A stretch of 19,980 nt of DNA from Parolsenella sp958406235 (GCF_039062465.1 NZ_JBCLNF010000015.1:1-19980), one strand, 5' to 3'. Shown: positions 1 to 7,731, counted from the first letter of the stretch. Notes: generated by a model from the sequence alone, not told the origin. A program made the numbers and translations.

Positions 1-463
1 GTGCGCCTAGACAACCCACAGCATGCGGGAGGCCTCCCTATTTGTCACCACCCGGGTGTAAACAACCTATTGGCACAGAACAGCTAGCAGGGACCGTACA
101 AAAACAACGCTAAGTAGGGGGCTAATCCGTGATCGTCCGAGTAGACCGCTTTGACGGCGTAGCAAAATCGCAGGTAGCCAGGTTGCGTTTTTAGGGGCTA
201 CTCGAGCAAAACCGAATTAGCCCCCTACTTAGCAACTTTTTAAATCTCGCCGTGCGAATTCGAAGGAAGCCAGGCGCAAATCGATGATTAAACGCCATGT
301 TTAAGGGCAATTAATGACACCGCGCGCGAAGGCACGAGCCGATCCCCGGAACAGAGTTACATGCCGCAAGCGACAGAGGCTCAGCAGGCAAGCCGTGATA
401 GCCTAGTACCTTGGGACATAACGCGGCGAGCAATTATGCGGACGCAAGAATAAGGGGCATCTC
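1..463. other. Non-coding left-edge region
   Basis: I see no convincing gene here. Short open frames lack a ribosome binding site. Two perfect palindromes lie near the edge: a 12-bp one at 27-38 (GGGAGGCCTCCC) and a 10-bp one at 49-58 (CACCCGGGTG). A large foldback element occupies 109-233 and is listed separately. The remaining 230 bases lead into the gene at 464; a weak sigma70-like pair (TTGGGA and TATGCG, 18 apart) lies just before that gene but is not strong enough to call. Confidence 0.6.
109..233. repeat. 125-bp foldback (MITE-like) element with 18-bp terminal inverted repeats
   Basis: Positions 109-126 (GCTAAGTAGGGGGCTAAT) are the exact reverse complement of 216-233. A second 7-bp pair (CGAGTAG at 138-144, CTACTCG at 198-204) lies at the same offset from each end, so the whole segment folds as one long imperfect hairpin around a loop of about 53 nt. 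Both outward flanks reach a run of five T on the exiting strand (TTTTT at 237-241; AAAAA at 100-104), which is terminator-like in both directions. There is no coding capacity. A non-autonomous transposon-like element, a bidirectional terminator or a structured RNA all fit. The inverted repeat is certain; its role is not. Confidence 0.75.
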
Positions 464-2623
464 ATGGCAAAGAAGCAGATCGTCGACCTGCCCGTGCAGC
501 TCACGGACGCAAACAAGCTCTATCTCTATCGTCTTCTCGGCAACGCGCTGGGCGTCGGCCGCCAGACGTTCCTCCCCTGTGCCGTCGAGGCGCTCGAGGC
601 GGAGGGCATCACGCCTGAGGGCCTCGGTCACGCCACCGCACAAGACCTCTTCGCCGCACTCGACGGGGTCTGCGAGCTCACCGCGTTCAAGGGCGGTCGC
701 TTCTACCTAACCGTAACGCGTAACGAGACGTTCGACGCCGCGCTCGCCGCGGGCGACGAGCCCAAAAAGAACGGCGGCAAGGGAAAGCCGTGGAAGCGCA
801 AGAAGGGCGCGCTCAAGCCCGTGCGTCCCAAGATGCGCGAGCTCAAAAATACGGAAGAGCCCATCGAGACGCCTTCGGCCGAAGAGGTGGAGGAGACAGT
901 CGCGGCCGTCGCAGCCGAGCAGACGCAGAGCATGGCGCTCGTCGAGGAAAATGACCCCGCCGCACCGAAGGCTACCGTAGCCGAAGCGCCGCGGGAGACC
1001 ATCAAGAAGACATCGGCAGAGGCCGTCGTATCCCCCGACGTCACAGAAGCAAATACCCCGCAGGCAGATGCCACCGCGTCCGACGCACCGGCCATTCCCT
1101 CCATCCTTGAGCAGATTGCGGCACAGGCGGCCGAGTTCGAGTCCTCTCGGGAGGAAGCCGTCGTCGCCAACGCAGCACTCGAAACGACTCACACGGATGA
1201 AGCTGCGCCCGCAGTGTCCGCAGCTCCCGCGCCCACACCCGAGGTGCCCGCACCCGCGTTGCCCACAGCTCCCACACCCGCACCCGTGGCCCCCACGCCT
1301 GCGCCCCACATCCCCGATGGCCTACCCCACACCTTCTCTGAGGAAGTCTCCATCAAGCCGTCCTTCGTGGGTATGCTCACGCGCATGCTTCCCATCGACG
1401 AAGACCTCACGTGTGTCCTCGATGAGGACTGGCGCGTCGCCCGTGCGACCGGCACGGCGACGGGCTCTCGAAACCTCGTGACTTTCCCCCTCAGGTACCT
1501 GCAGGAAGACGGCACCGCTCCCGTAACCGTCACCATTCGCCGCACCTCGCGGCCGGGTGATGCGCGCCGCTGGCACCTCACGCTCGTCGATGGAGACGAC
1601 GGATCCGGCAACGTCCACATGGCCGTCGGCATCGAAGGCCTGCCCCAGGCCGAAGGCGGATGCTGGGCTCAGCTCGCTCCCGCCTCCTCAGCGGGCGCCC
1701 CCAAAGCAGACCCCGCGCGTGACCTCGCCCAGTTCATGGAAATCGGCTCCTGGGACGCGATGCTTGGCACCCTCGCCCGTGCCGCCGCGCCCGAGCGCTG
1801 GAACTACCCTGGCGAGGGCGTCGGCAAGGAGAGCCGTTACGGCATCCTGCGCGACTACCTCGCCTCGACGCTCGCGCGCCTTCGCGCGAACGGCGGCGTC
1901 GTGACTTCGCCGGACGGCACGCTCGCAGCGTTCGACACCGGCCTTGCCACCCCGATGGACGAGGAGCTCTACGCCGTTCTCTCCCCCACCGGCACCGACA
2001 TCCCCTGGCACCTCGACGGATTTGCCACGGCAGGAGACGGCGAGCTTGGCAGCCGCCTCACCGCGCACCTCCCCACGCTGCCGCCGCGCGCATGCTACCT
2101 CGAGGGGATTGACGACGTTGTCCTCCGCGATGGCGCCCTTGTGATTCCAGACTACAAGTCCCTCCTGGGTGCGAACATCGAGCGCCTGCCACTCGGCTTC
2201 GTCGCATCGCTCGTCGCCGGCACTGACGCCCAGGCTCCTCTCGACCGCCTTGCCGCCGCCGGCCCCGCCGAGCGAGCCGCCGCGAGACGCGACCTCTCTC
2301 GCGCCATTGAGGGCGAGCCCGGCCGTTATCGCCGCGCGTGCCGTGCGCTCGACGATGCCATCGACCTCTCGCTTCGTCGCGCCCGTCGCAGCTATCGCCA
2401 CGTTGCGCCCGCCTTCGACGCAGCTCTCGGGCGCAAACTCATGCTTCTGCCGCTCGCACTCGTTGACGACACGAACATCGACTGCGCGCTGGTCCTCGAG
2501 CTCATGCCGAGCGGCGCCTACCAGGCAGCGGCCGTTGCCTCCCTGTCGCGCGCCTACGCGGCCGCGCGCGTGGTGAGCGAGCAGCTGCCGTCTTGGCTCG
2601 AGGCTGACCGCGCCCTGGCCTAA
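464..2623 (+). CDS. DUF3825-domain protein with N-terminal helical domain and long disordered linker
   Basis: The 719-residue protein has four parts. Residues 10-90 form a compact helix-rich domain ending in beta strands (FKGGRFYLTV) that looks like a small winged-helix or LOTUS-type module. Residues 95-285 are a low-complexity linker, first basic (KGKPWKRKKG), then acidic, then Pro/Ala-rich. Residues 290-395 look beta-rich. Residues about 429-712 resemble DUF3825 as I remember it: WNYPGE, ILRDYLASTLARL, FDTGL, PWHLDGFATAG, PPRACYLEG, LLPLALVDD and the closing ARVVSEQLPSWL. DUF3825 has no established biochemical activity to my knowledge; its association with RNA-binding modules suggests, but does not prove, an RNA-related role. 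No signal peptide or membrane segment is seen, so it is probably cytoplasmic. The start is fixed by AAGGGG six bases before ATG. The gene stands alone, convergent with ligA. Confidence 0.85.
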   Translation: MAKKQIVDLPVQLTDANKLYLYRLLGNALGVGRQTFLPCAVEALEAEGITPEGLGHATAQDLFAALDGVCELTAFKGGRFYLTVTRNETFDAALAAGDEPKKNGGKGKPWKRKKGALKPVRPKMRELKNTEEPIETPSAEEVEETVAAVAAEQTQSMALVEENDPAAPKATVAEAPRETIKKTSAEAVVSPDVTEANTPQADATASDAPAIPSILEQIAAQAAEFESSREEAVVANAALETTHTDEAAPAVSAAPAPTPEVPAPALPTAPTPAPVAPTPAPHIPDGLPHTFSEEVSIKPSFVGMLTRMLPIDEDLTCVLDEDWRVARATGTATGSRNLVTFPLRYLQEDGTAPVTVTIRRTSRPGDARRWHLTLVDGDDGSGNVHMAVGIEGLPQAEGGCWAQLAPASSAGAPKADPARDLAQFMEIGSWDAMLGTLARAAAPERWNYPGEGVGKESRYGILRDYLASTLARLRANGGVVTSPDGTLAAFDTGLATPMDEELYAVLSPTGTDIPWHLDGFATAGDGELGSRLTAHLPTLPPRACYLEGIDDVVLRDGALVIPDYKSLLGANIERLPLGFVASLVAGTDAQAPLDRLAAAGPAERAAARRDLSRAIEGEPGRYRRACRALDDAIDLSLRRARRSYRHVAPAFDAALGRKLMLLPLALVDDTNIDCALVLELMPSGAYQAAAVASLSRAYAAARVVSEQLPSWLEADRALA

Positions 2624-2668
2624 AGCTGCAACCGGCAAACAAGCAATCCCGCGCAGTACGCGCAAAGC

Positions 2669-2701
2669 AAATCGCCCGGACCCAAAGGGACCGGGCGATT
2701 T
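2669..2701. terminator. Hairpin between convergent genes
   Basis: Eleven-base arms AAATCGCCCGG and CCGGGCGATTT close over an inner CCC/GGG pair. The arms begin with AAA and end with TTT, so the structure can end transcription from either side. It lies 46 bases after the stop of the DUF3825 gene and just downstream of ligA on the other strand, the expected place for a shared bidirectional terminator. Confidence 0.75.
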
Positions 2702-2739
2702 CGTTTACTTCGTTTGCTCCTTTTGCAGCGGCCACGAAT

Positions 2740-2770
2740 AGTTGACAAAGGGACTGTCCCTTTGTCAACT
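2740..2770. repeat. 31-bp near-perfect palindrome abutting the ligA stop codon
   Basis: The arms AGTTGACAAAGGGAC (2740-2754) and GTCCCTTTGTCAACT (2756-2770) are exact reverse complements around one central base. The right arm ends directly against the ligA stop codon (2771-2773). A one-base centre is unusual for an intrinsic terminator. I recall similar GGGAC-N-GTCCC palindromes as dispersed intergenic repeats in Gram-positive genomes, but I cannot count copies from this window. Confidence 0.75.
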
Positions 2771-4966
2771 TTAGACGGTGGGCGCCTCGCCTGTCTCGAG
2801 GATATGGTCGAGCGCTTCCTCGTCAAGCACGGGCACGCCGAGCTGCTCCGCCTTCGTTAGCTTCGAACCCGCGGCGGCACCCGCCACGACGAAGCTCGTC
2901 TTCTTCGAGACCGAGCCGGACACTTTGGCGCCAAACGCCTGGAGCGCAGCCTTTGCCTCGTCGCGCGTGTGACGCTCGAGCGTGCCGGTCAGCACGAACG
3001 TGTGACCCGCAAGCGTCTGCGGGGCAGCCTCCCCCGTCTGCTCCTCCTCGAGCACGACGCCCGCCTCGCGCAGGCGCTCGAGCACGGCGGCGTTCTCCTC
3101 GACGGAGAGGAACTCGCGCACGCTGTGGGCAATCTTTGGCCCCACGCCCTCGACCGCGGCGATACGCTCCTCGTCGGCCGACATCAGGCTCGTGAGGCTG
3201 CCGAATTCCTTCGCGAGCGAGCGCGCGACCTGCTCTCCCACGTGACGAATACCCAAGCCGAACAGCACGCGAGCAAGCCCCCGTCCGCGCGACTCCTCCA
3301 CCTGAGCCATCACCTTGGCGGCAATGGTCTTGCCCACGAGTATGTCGTCGCCCGCGACGCTCACGCGGCCCGTCGGGCACGTGGCAAGCGCCGTCTCAGT
3401 CAGACGATCATAGAAATCCGCCACGTCCGAGACCATACCGGCAGCCACAAGCTTGCCGATCAGCTCGTCGCCCAAGCCGTCTATGTCCATCGCCTTGCGA
3501 CCCACCCAGTGGCAAAGACGCTCGTGAGCCTGTGCGGGGCAGTCGATGGAGACGCAGCGATAGGCAACCTCGCCTTCCTCGCGAATGACGGGACTTCCAC
3601 AGCTGGGACACGTCGTAGGCATGTGGAACTCGGGCGCGTCCTCCGGGCGCAGCTCGAGCACCGGGCCCACGACCTCGGGGATGACGTCGCCGGCCTTGTG
3701 AACCACAATCGTGTCGCCCACACGCACGTTCTTACGACGGATTTCGTCGATGTTGTGAAGCGTAGCGCGGGCGATGGTAGAGCCAGCCACGAAAACGGGA
3801 TCGAACTCGGCGACCGGCGTCAACACGCCCGTGCGCCCTACCTGGATGCGGATCTCACGGAGCACCGTGCGCTTCTCCTCCGGCGGGAACTTGAAGGCAA
3901 TCGCCCAACGCGGAGCGCGCGCCGTAAAGCCCAGTGCCTCCTGGCTAGCGAACGAGTCGACCTTGACCACCACGCCGTCGATGTCATAGTCAAGGTCCTC
4001 GCGATGTGCCAGCGCATCGGCGCAAAACTCGTGCACCTCATGGGCGCTCGTGCAACGGCGGGCGTTGGGATTGACCGAGAAACCGCAGGCACGGAGCCAC
4101 TGGAGGAACTCCCACTGTGTGTTCACGGAAAGCGGGGCCTCATCGGCCACGGCGTAGATGAAGGTCTCGAGGTCACGATGGGCCGTGACCTTCGGATCCT
4201 TCTGGCGGAGGCTGCCGGCGGCGGCGTTGCGCGGGTTGGCGAAGGGCTCACGACCCGCGGCGTCCGCGTCCTCGTTCAGGCGAACGAAGCTGTGCTTGGG
4301 CATGTAGACCTCGCCGCGTACCTCAATCGACTGGCCGAGGCCGCCGTCGGCGACCTTAGCGAGGCCGTTCGCGGCGAGTGCATGCGGGATGTCGGCGATC
4401 GTCAGCACGTTGGCGGTGACGTTCTCACCAGTGGTGCCGTCGCCTCGCGTCGCCGCGCGCACGAACTGCGCGTCACGATATGTGAGGGCAACGCCCAAGC
4501 CGTCGATCTTGAGCTCGCAGGTATAGGCAACGGGGTGCTCCGGCGTGGAGCCCAGGGCCTCGTCCGTACGGGCAAGCCACTCGTCAAGTTCCTCGAGGTT
4601 CATCGCGTCATCGATCGAGTACATGCGGCGCGCGTGGCGCACCGGCTCGAACTGCTCGGAGACGTAGCCGCCCACGCGCTGGGTGTAGGAGTCCGGACCA
4701 ACAAGCTCGGGATGTAGATCCTCAATAGCTTTGAGCTCGCGGACGAGACGATCAAACTCGGCATCCGTGACGGCGGGGTCATCGAGCGCGTAATAACGAT
4801 AGGCATAGGTATTGAGGAGGCGATTGAGCTCCGCCGCACGGGCACGCGGAGACTTCGCGGCATCGGATGCGGACGCCTCGGATGCGGCCTCTTCTACCTC
4901 TGGCATATCACCAAAGAGAGAAATCTGCCCATCTGCCTGCGTGTTATTTGACTTGCCCTGCGCCAT
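2771..4966 (-). CDS. ligA: NAD-dependent DNA ligase LigA
   Basis: LigA seals nicks in duplex DNA using NAD+ during replication and repair. The product (731 residues) shows the N-terminal Ia region (YRYYALDDPAVTDAEFD), the adenylation motif CELKIDG with the nucleotidyl Lys near residue 153, the OB-fold region, a four-Cys zinc finger (CPSC...CVSIDC), helix-hairpin-helix repeats (VEGVGPKIA) and a C-terminal BRCT domain (LAGHTFVLTGTLERHTRDEA). All hallmark residues I can check are present. It is about 60 residues longer than usual, mostly from an N-terminal acidic, Ala/Ser-rich tail that carries QISLF, a match to the sliding-clamp binding pentapeptide. The start at 4966 is preferred because GGGAG lies five bases upstream; the in-frame ATG at 4978 contributes that site and has no clear one of its own. 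A possible -10 (TACCAT) reads leftward at 5006-5001. Confidence 0.97.
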   Translation of the reverse strand: MAQGKSNNTQADGQISLFGDMPEVEEAASEASASDAAKSPRARAAELNRLLNTYAYRYYALDDPAVTDAEFDRLVRELKAIEDLHPELVGPDSYTQRVGGYVSEQFEPVRHARRMYSIDDAMNLEELDEWLARTDEALGSTPEHPVAYTCELKIDGLGVALTYRDAQFVRAATRGDGTTGENVTANVLTIADIPHALAANGLAKVADGGLGQSIEVRGEVYMPKHSFVRLNEDADAAGREPFANPRNAAAGSLRQKDPKVTAHRDLETFIYAVADEAPLSVNTQWEFLQWLRACGFSVNPNARRCTSAHEVHEFCADALAHREDLDYDIDGVVVKVDSFASQEALGFTARAPRWAIAFKFPPEEKRTVLREIRIQVGRTGVLTPVAEFDPVFVAGSTIARATLHNIDEIRRKNVRVGDTIVVHKAGDVIPEVVGPVLELRPEDAPEFHMPTTCPSCGSPVIREEGEVAYRCVSIDCPAQAHERLCHWVGRKAMDIDGLGDELIGKLVAAGMVSDVADFYDRLTETALATCPTGRVSVAGDDILVGKTIAAKVMAQVEESRGRGLARVLFGLGIRHVGEQVARSLAKEFGSLTSLMSADEERIAAVEGVGPKIAHSVREFLSVEENAAVLERLREAGVVLEEEQTGEAAPQTLAGHTFVLTGTLERHTRDEAKAALQAFGAKVSGSVSKKTSFVVAGAAAGSKLTKAEQLGVPVLDEEALDHILETGEAPTV

Positions 4967-5048
4967 CGAGACTCCCATCGGTCACTGTCGATTGCTCAGA
5001 ATGGTACCGCAGGTCCCGGACACGCCGCGAGGCTGATGCGGTCATTCA

Positions 5049-5081
5049 AGCAAACGCCAGCACCCCATAGCAAACGCCAGC
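5049..5081. repeat. 13-bp direct repeat, period 20
   Basis: AGCAAACGCCAGC occurs at 5049-5061 and again at 5069-5081, upstream of ligA on its strand. This looks like a simple local duplication; no function can be assigned. Confidence 0.5.
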
Positions 5082-5106
5082 GCACCCATACCCGTCGCGT
5101 CGCACA

Positions 5107-5148
5107 AAGGCGCCGGCCCCACGCGAATTCGCGCGAGACCGGCGCCTT
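5107..5148 (-). terminator. GC-rich hairpin downstream of the HtrA-type gene
   Basis: Ten-base arms AAGGCGCCGG (5107-5116) and CCGGCGCCTT (5139-5148) enclose a loop that is itself the perfect 12-bp palindrome CGCGAATTCGCG (5122-5133). Reading on the minus strand, the hairpin is followed by only three T, so it is a weak intrinsic terminator for the protease gene and may mainly stabilise the transcript end. Confidence 0.55.
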
Positions 5149-5154
5149 GCATCA

Positions 5155-5256
5155 AGCCAAATCGTCCCAGGCATCAGGCCGCCCGCGAGCCATCCAGTCG
5201 CTCAGGGCATCGGACCGCCCGCGAGCCAAATCGCCCTGGGCATCAGGCCGCCCGCA
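5155..5256. repeat. Three imperfect 33-36 bp tandem repeats
   Basis: Units at 5155-5187, 5188-5223 and 5224-5256 share the start AGCCA and the end CCGCCCGC plus one base; the first and third differ at only a few positions. They lie immediately beyond the protease stop codon. Read on the minus strand in one frame they encode a repeated peptide of the type ARGRPDAxxDL and run open to a TGA at 5152-5154, but this frame has no start codon and differs from that of the protease. Confidence 0.65.
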
Positions 5257-5264
5257 CGCCCGCC

Positions 5265-6752
5265 TTATCGCTGGCTGAACCCGTTACCACGGGAACCCGA
5301 GTTGCCGTTCCCGTTGCCATAACCATACTGGTTGAGATATTGCTCGAGAAGAGAGCCCTGCGAGGACTCATCCTGCTCGCTGTTCTGCATGGACTCGTCC
5401 GATCCAAGCGTCACGTCAACGGACATCTGCTTGCTGCCGCGCATGAGGGTCACGGCTACCTTGTCGCCCACACTATGCGAGCGCACGGCGAGCACCAGGC
5501 CGTCTGAGCTCGTAATTTCCTCCCCGTCGAGGCTGGTGATGATGTCGCCCTTGCGAATACCCGCCTGCTCGGCCGGGCTTCCGCTCGTGACCTCGGCGAC
5601 ATAAGCGCCCTGATTGACGGAGAGATTGTTCTCGCGCGCGTTCTGCGGCGTCACGGTCTGGAAGGAGCCGCCGAGATAGGCATGCGTGACCGTCTCTCCG
5701 CTGATGATCTTCTGCGCCACCTCGACCGCATAATTGCCCGGAATGGCGAAGCCTACGCCCGAGCTCGAGCCCGAATAGCTCTCGATGAGCGAGTTGATGC
5801 CAACGAGCTTGCCCTCGTCATCCACGAGCGCACCGCCTGAGTTGCCAGGGTTGATCGTTGCATCAGTCTGGATGAGGTTGGTGTAAATCGTGTTGCCCGA
5901 GGTGTTCTGCATCATCGTGGAACGATACAGCGAGCTCACGATACCCGTGGAGACGGACTGTTCAAGGCCGAAGGGGCTGCCCAGGCTCATGACCCAATCG
6001 CCAACCTGGAGCGAGCTCGAGTCTCCCACCTCGACGGGCGTGAGCGTCGCGCCGTTGGGATTGATCTTGATGACGGCGAGGTCACTCGACTCGTCGGAGC
6101 CAACGACCGTAGCGTCATACGACTCGCCGCCAACAGAGACCGAGATGGTCTGCGCCCCCTCGATGACATGATAGTTGGTGAGGATATTGCCATCCGTATC
6201 GAGGACGACGCCAGAGCCAACGCCCTCGGCATCGTTCGTCTCCACGTTGATGGAGACAACGGAAGGCAGGCACTTCGCCGCGACGGCGGTCGCAAGCGAG
6301 GTGTCCTCGGAGGAGGGATCGATCGTGATGGACTGACCGGCGTTCGTCACGGTTGTGACGGTGGCGGGCCTGTCGAAGAAGCCACCGAAGTTTAGCGCCG
6401 CCACGACGCCCGCAGCACCCAGGACACCGCCAATCAAACCGAACACGAGAGCCTTGAGGCCGACGCGCGGCTTCTTGGGCTTAGGTGCGCCAGCGCCAGC
6501 CCCCGCACCCGGGATGGGCGGCACCTGCGCGGGCGGCACCTGGCCCGCCGCCTGCTGCGCGTACGCCTGGCTCGAGGCAGGCTGCGCATATGCCTGCGTC
6601 GTCTGAGCGGGCGGCACCTGGCCCGCCGCCTGCTGGCCCGCCGCCTGCTGCGCGGAGGACTGCTGGTAGTACGTCTGGGCCGGCGGTACAGGCGAAACCT
6701 GCTGCGTCGGCTGAGCGCCCGGATAGACCGGACCTTGGTTGTCAGTTGGCAT
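5265..6752 (-). CDS. htrA: HtrA/DegP-type membrane-anchored serine protease with PDZ domain
   Basis: This is a trypsin-fold quality-control protease facing outward from the membrane. Of 495 residues, 1-95 are a cytoplasmic Gln/Ala/Pro-rich tail with repeated QQAAGQVPPAQ segments. Residues about 98-121 form the single transmembrane anchor after a PKPKKPR basic patch. Residues 150-350 are the protease, with an apparent triad of His195 (TNYHV), Asp224 (SSDLAVI) and Ser305 (GNSGG). Residues about 360-455 are a PDZ domain (AEQAGIRKGDIITSLDGEEI), and a Gly/Asn-rich tail ends the protein. The start at 6752 is chosen for GGGGAG at normal spacing; an upstream in-frame ATG at 6845 would add 31 residues unlike the family. 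The next gene upstream has its own terminator, so this is probably a single-gene unit. Confidence 0.93.
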   Translation of the reverse strand: MPTDNQGPVYPGAQPTQQVSPVPPAQTYYQQSSAQQAAGQQAAGQVPPAQTTQAYAQPASSQAYAQQAAGQVPPAQVPPIPGAGAGAGAPKPKKPRVGLKALVFGLIGGVLGAAGVVAALNFGGFFDRPATVTTVTNAGQSITIDPSSEDTSLATAVAAKCLPSVVSINVETNDAEGVGSGVVLDTDGNILTNYHVIEGAQTISVSVGGESYDATVVGSDESSDLAVIKINPNGATLTPVEVGDSSSLQVGDWVMSLGSPFGLEQSVSTGIVSSLYRSTMMQNTSGNTIYTNLIQTDATINPGNSGGALVDDEGKLVGINSLIESYSGSSSGVGFAIPGNYAVEVAQKIISGETVTHAYLGGSFQTVTPQNARENNLSVNQGAYVAEVTSGSPAEQAGIRKGDIITSLDGEEITSSDGLVLAVRSHSVGDKVAVTLMRGSKQMSVDVTLGSDESMQNSEQDESSQGSLLEQYLNQYGYGNGNGNSGSRGNGFSQR

Positions 6753-6924
6753 GATCGCTCCCCGTTCGATATATGCGATCGCTCGCGAATTTCGCTTGTG
6801 ACTGTTGTACCCTACCGCACCACACTGCCCAGCTTCAACGTCCATGAATCACAGTCGCGAAACAACGCTTGCAGGAGCCTGAAAACAATTCAGCCAGGAA
6901 GATGAAGCCGGCACGCGCCTCCCC

Positions 6925-6984
6925 ACGCGCGGCCTGGCATCCGCGGCCTCGCCCACGCGCGGCCTGGCATCCGCGGCCTCGCCC
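6925..6984. repeat. Exact 30-bp tandem duplication
   Basis: A 30-base unit beginning ACGCGCGGCCTGGCATCC is present twice in perfect tandem (6925-6954 and 6955-6984), followed by a partial third start (ACGCG). The exact identity suggests recent slippage and a length-variable locus. Confidence 0.85.
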
Positions 6985-7006
6985 ACGCGGTACAGCGCCC
7001 GTCCAC

Positions 7007-7035
7007 AAAAAAAGACGCGCCCAAAAGGACGCGTC
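7007..7035 (-). terminator. Intrinsic terminator of the response regulator gene
   Basis: On the minus strand, arms GACGCG and CGCGTC with an inner GG/CC pair form a hairpin that is followed by seven uninterrupted T (AAAAAAA at 7007-7013 on the plus strand). It lies 21 bases after the regulator stop codon. This is the clearest rho-independent terminator in the window. Confidence 0.85.
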
Positions 7036-7056
7036 CAGACGTAACCCAATACAGGC

Positions 7057-7731
7057 CTACACCTTAAACAGATAGCCCACGCCGCGCACGGTGACGATGT
7101 GGTTTGCCACCTGCGGGCCCACCTTTGAACGCACTCGACGGATGTGCACGTCGACCGTGCGCGTGCCGCCACAGTACTCGAAGCCCCAGACGCGGTGCAG
7201 CAACGTCTCGCGCGAGTAGGCACGCGAAGGATGCGTGGCAAGGAAACTCAGCAGCGAGTACTCCATGAGGGTGAGGTCGACGGGCTTATCGTCGATGTAG
7301 ATCTGGTACGTGGCAAGGTTGATGGTCATGTTGTCGATGACCACGATATCGCTCGGGGCATTCTCCTCGCCGGGCCACAGAAGCTGCGTCATGCGCACCT
7401 CGAACTCGGCCTGACCGGCACTGGCGAGAATGAAGTCATTGCGACCCTGAACGGGCATGCTCAGGCTGTTGAGCTTCTCCTCGTCCACAACGAGAAGCTC
7501 CGGCACGCAGCCGTTCTCGGCAGACCAGGCAGAGACGCGAGCAACGAAATCGCCCGTCACGCCCGCGAGGTCGAGCGTCACGAGACCAAAGTCGTTACCA
7601 CTGGCAATGGCCTGGTCGAAGGTGTCCGGCGTAGCCAGCAGAATGGAGATGTCGAGCTCGTGAGAGAGCTCGCGCATGCGATCATGCAGACGCGTGGTAC
7701 GCGATATGAGAAGAACCTTCTTGTGATGCAT
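7057..7731 (-). CDS. OmpR/PhoB-type transcription regulator with degenerate receiver domain
   Basis: The 224-residue protein has a C-terminal winged-helix DNA-binding domain (about 128-224) with the full OmpR signature: LTLMEYSLLSFLATHP, SRETLLHRVWG, RTVDVHIRRVRSK and VRGVGYLF. The N-terminal half (1-120) has receiver-like length and pattern. The acidic pair expected after the first strand is replaced by ISRTT, and the conserved Lys near residue 100 is not seen. Asp54 in VTLDL sits where the phosphoacceptor would be. This points to an atypical regulator that may act without normal phosphorylation. No histidine kinase is adjacent. The start at 7731 has AGGGG eight bases upstream. A terminator follows and a plausible promoter precedes, so it is probably monocistronic. 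Target genes cannot be told from the sequence. Confidence 0.9.
   Translation of the reverse strand: MHHKKVLLISRTTRLHDRMRELSHELDISILLATPDTFDQAIASGNDFGLVTLDLAGVTGDFVARVSAWSAENGCVPELLVVDEEKLNSLSMPVQGRNDFILASAGQAEFEVRMTQLLWPGEENAPSDIVVIDNMTINLATYQIYIDDKPVDLTLMEYSLLSFLATHPSRAYSRETLLHRVWGFEYCGGTRTVDVHIRRVRSKVGPQVANHIVTVRGVGYLFKV

Larger units (their letters stand above)
6753..7056. other. Intergenic region between HtrA-type protease and response regulator
   Basis: No gene is supported here. It holds the protease leader and probable promoter (minus-strand TTGAAG followed after 18 bases by TAGGGT, weak), an 8-bp palindrome GCGATCGC in the leader, a 30-bp tandem duplication (6925-6984) and the regulator's terminator (7007-7035). 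Confidence 0.5.

Noticed and set aside
1..86. Short plus-strand open frame at the left edge as the end of an upstream gene
   Set aside because: It runs open only to TAG at 85-87, contains two palindromes and has no recognisable peptide; it cannot be supported without sequence to the left.
2969..4717. Long plus-strand open frame (582 codons) opposite ligA
   Set aside because: It lies wholly antisense to a clearly conserved ligase, has no ribosome site, and its composition (His, Arg, Ala, Leu, Val) is what GC-rich antisense frames give.
5122..5133. Perfect palindrome CGCGAATTCGCG as an independent regulatory site
   Set aside because: It is the loop of a larger terminator-like hairpin and is better explained as part of that structure.
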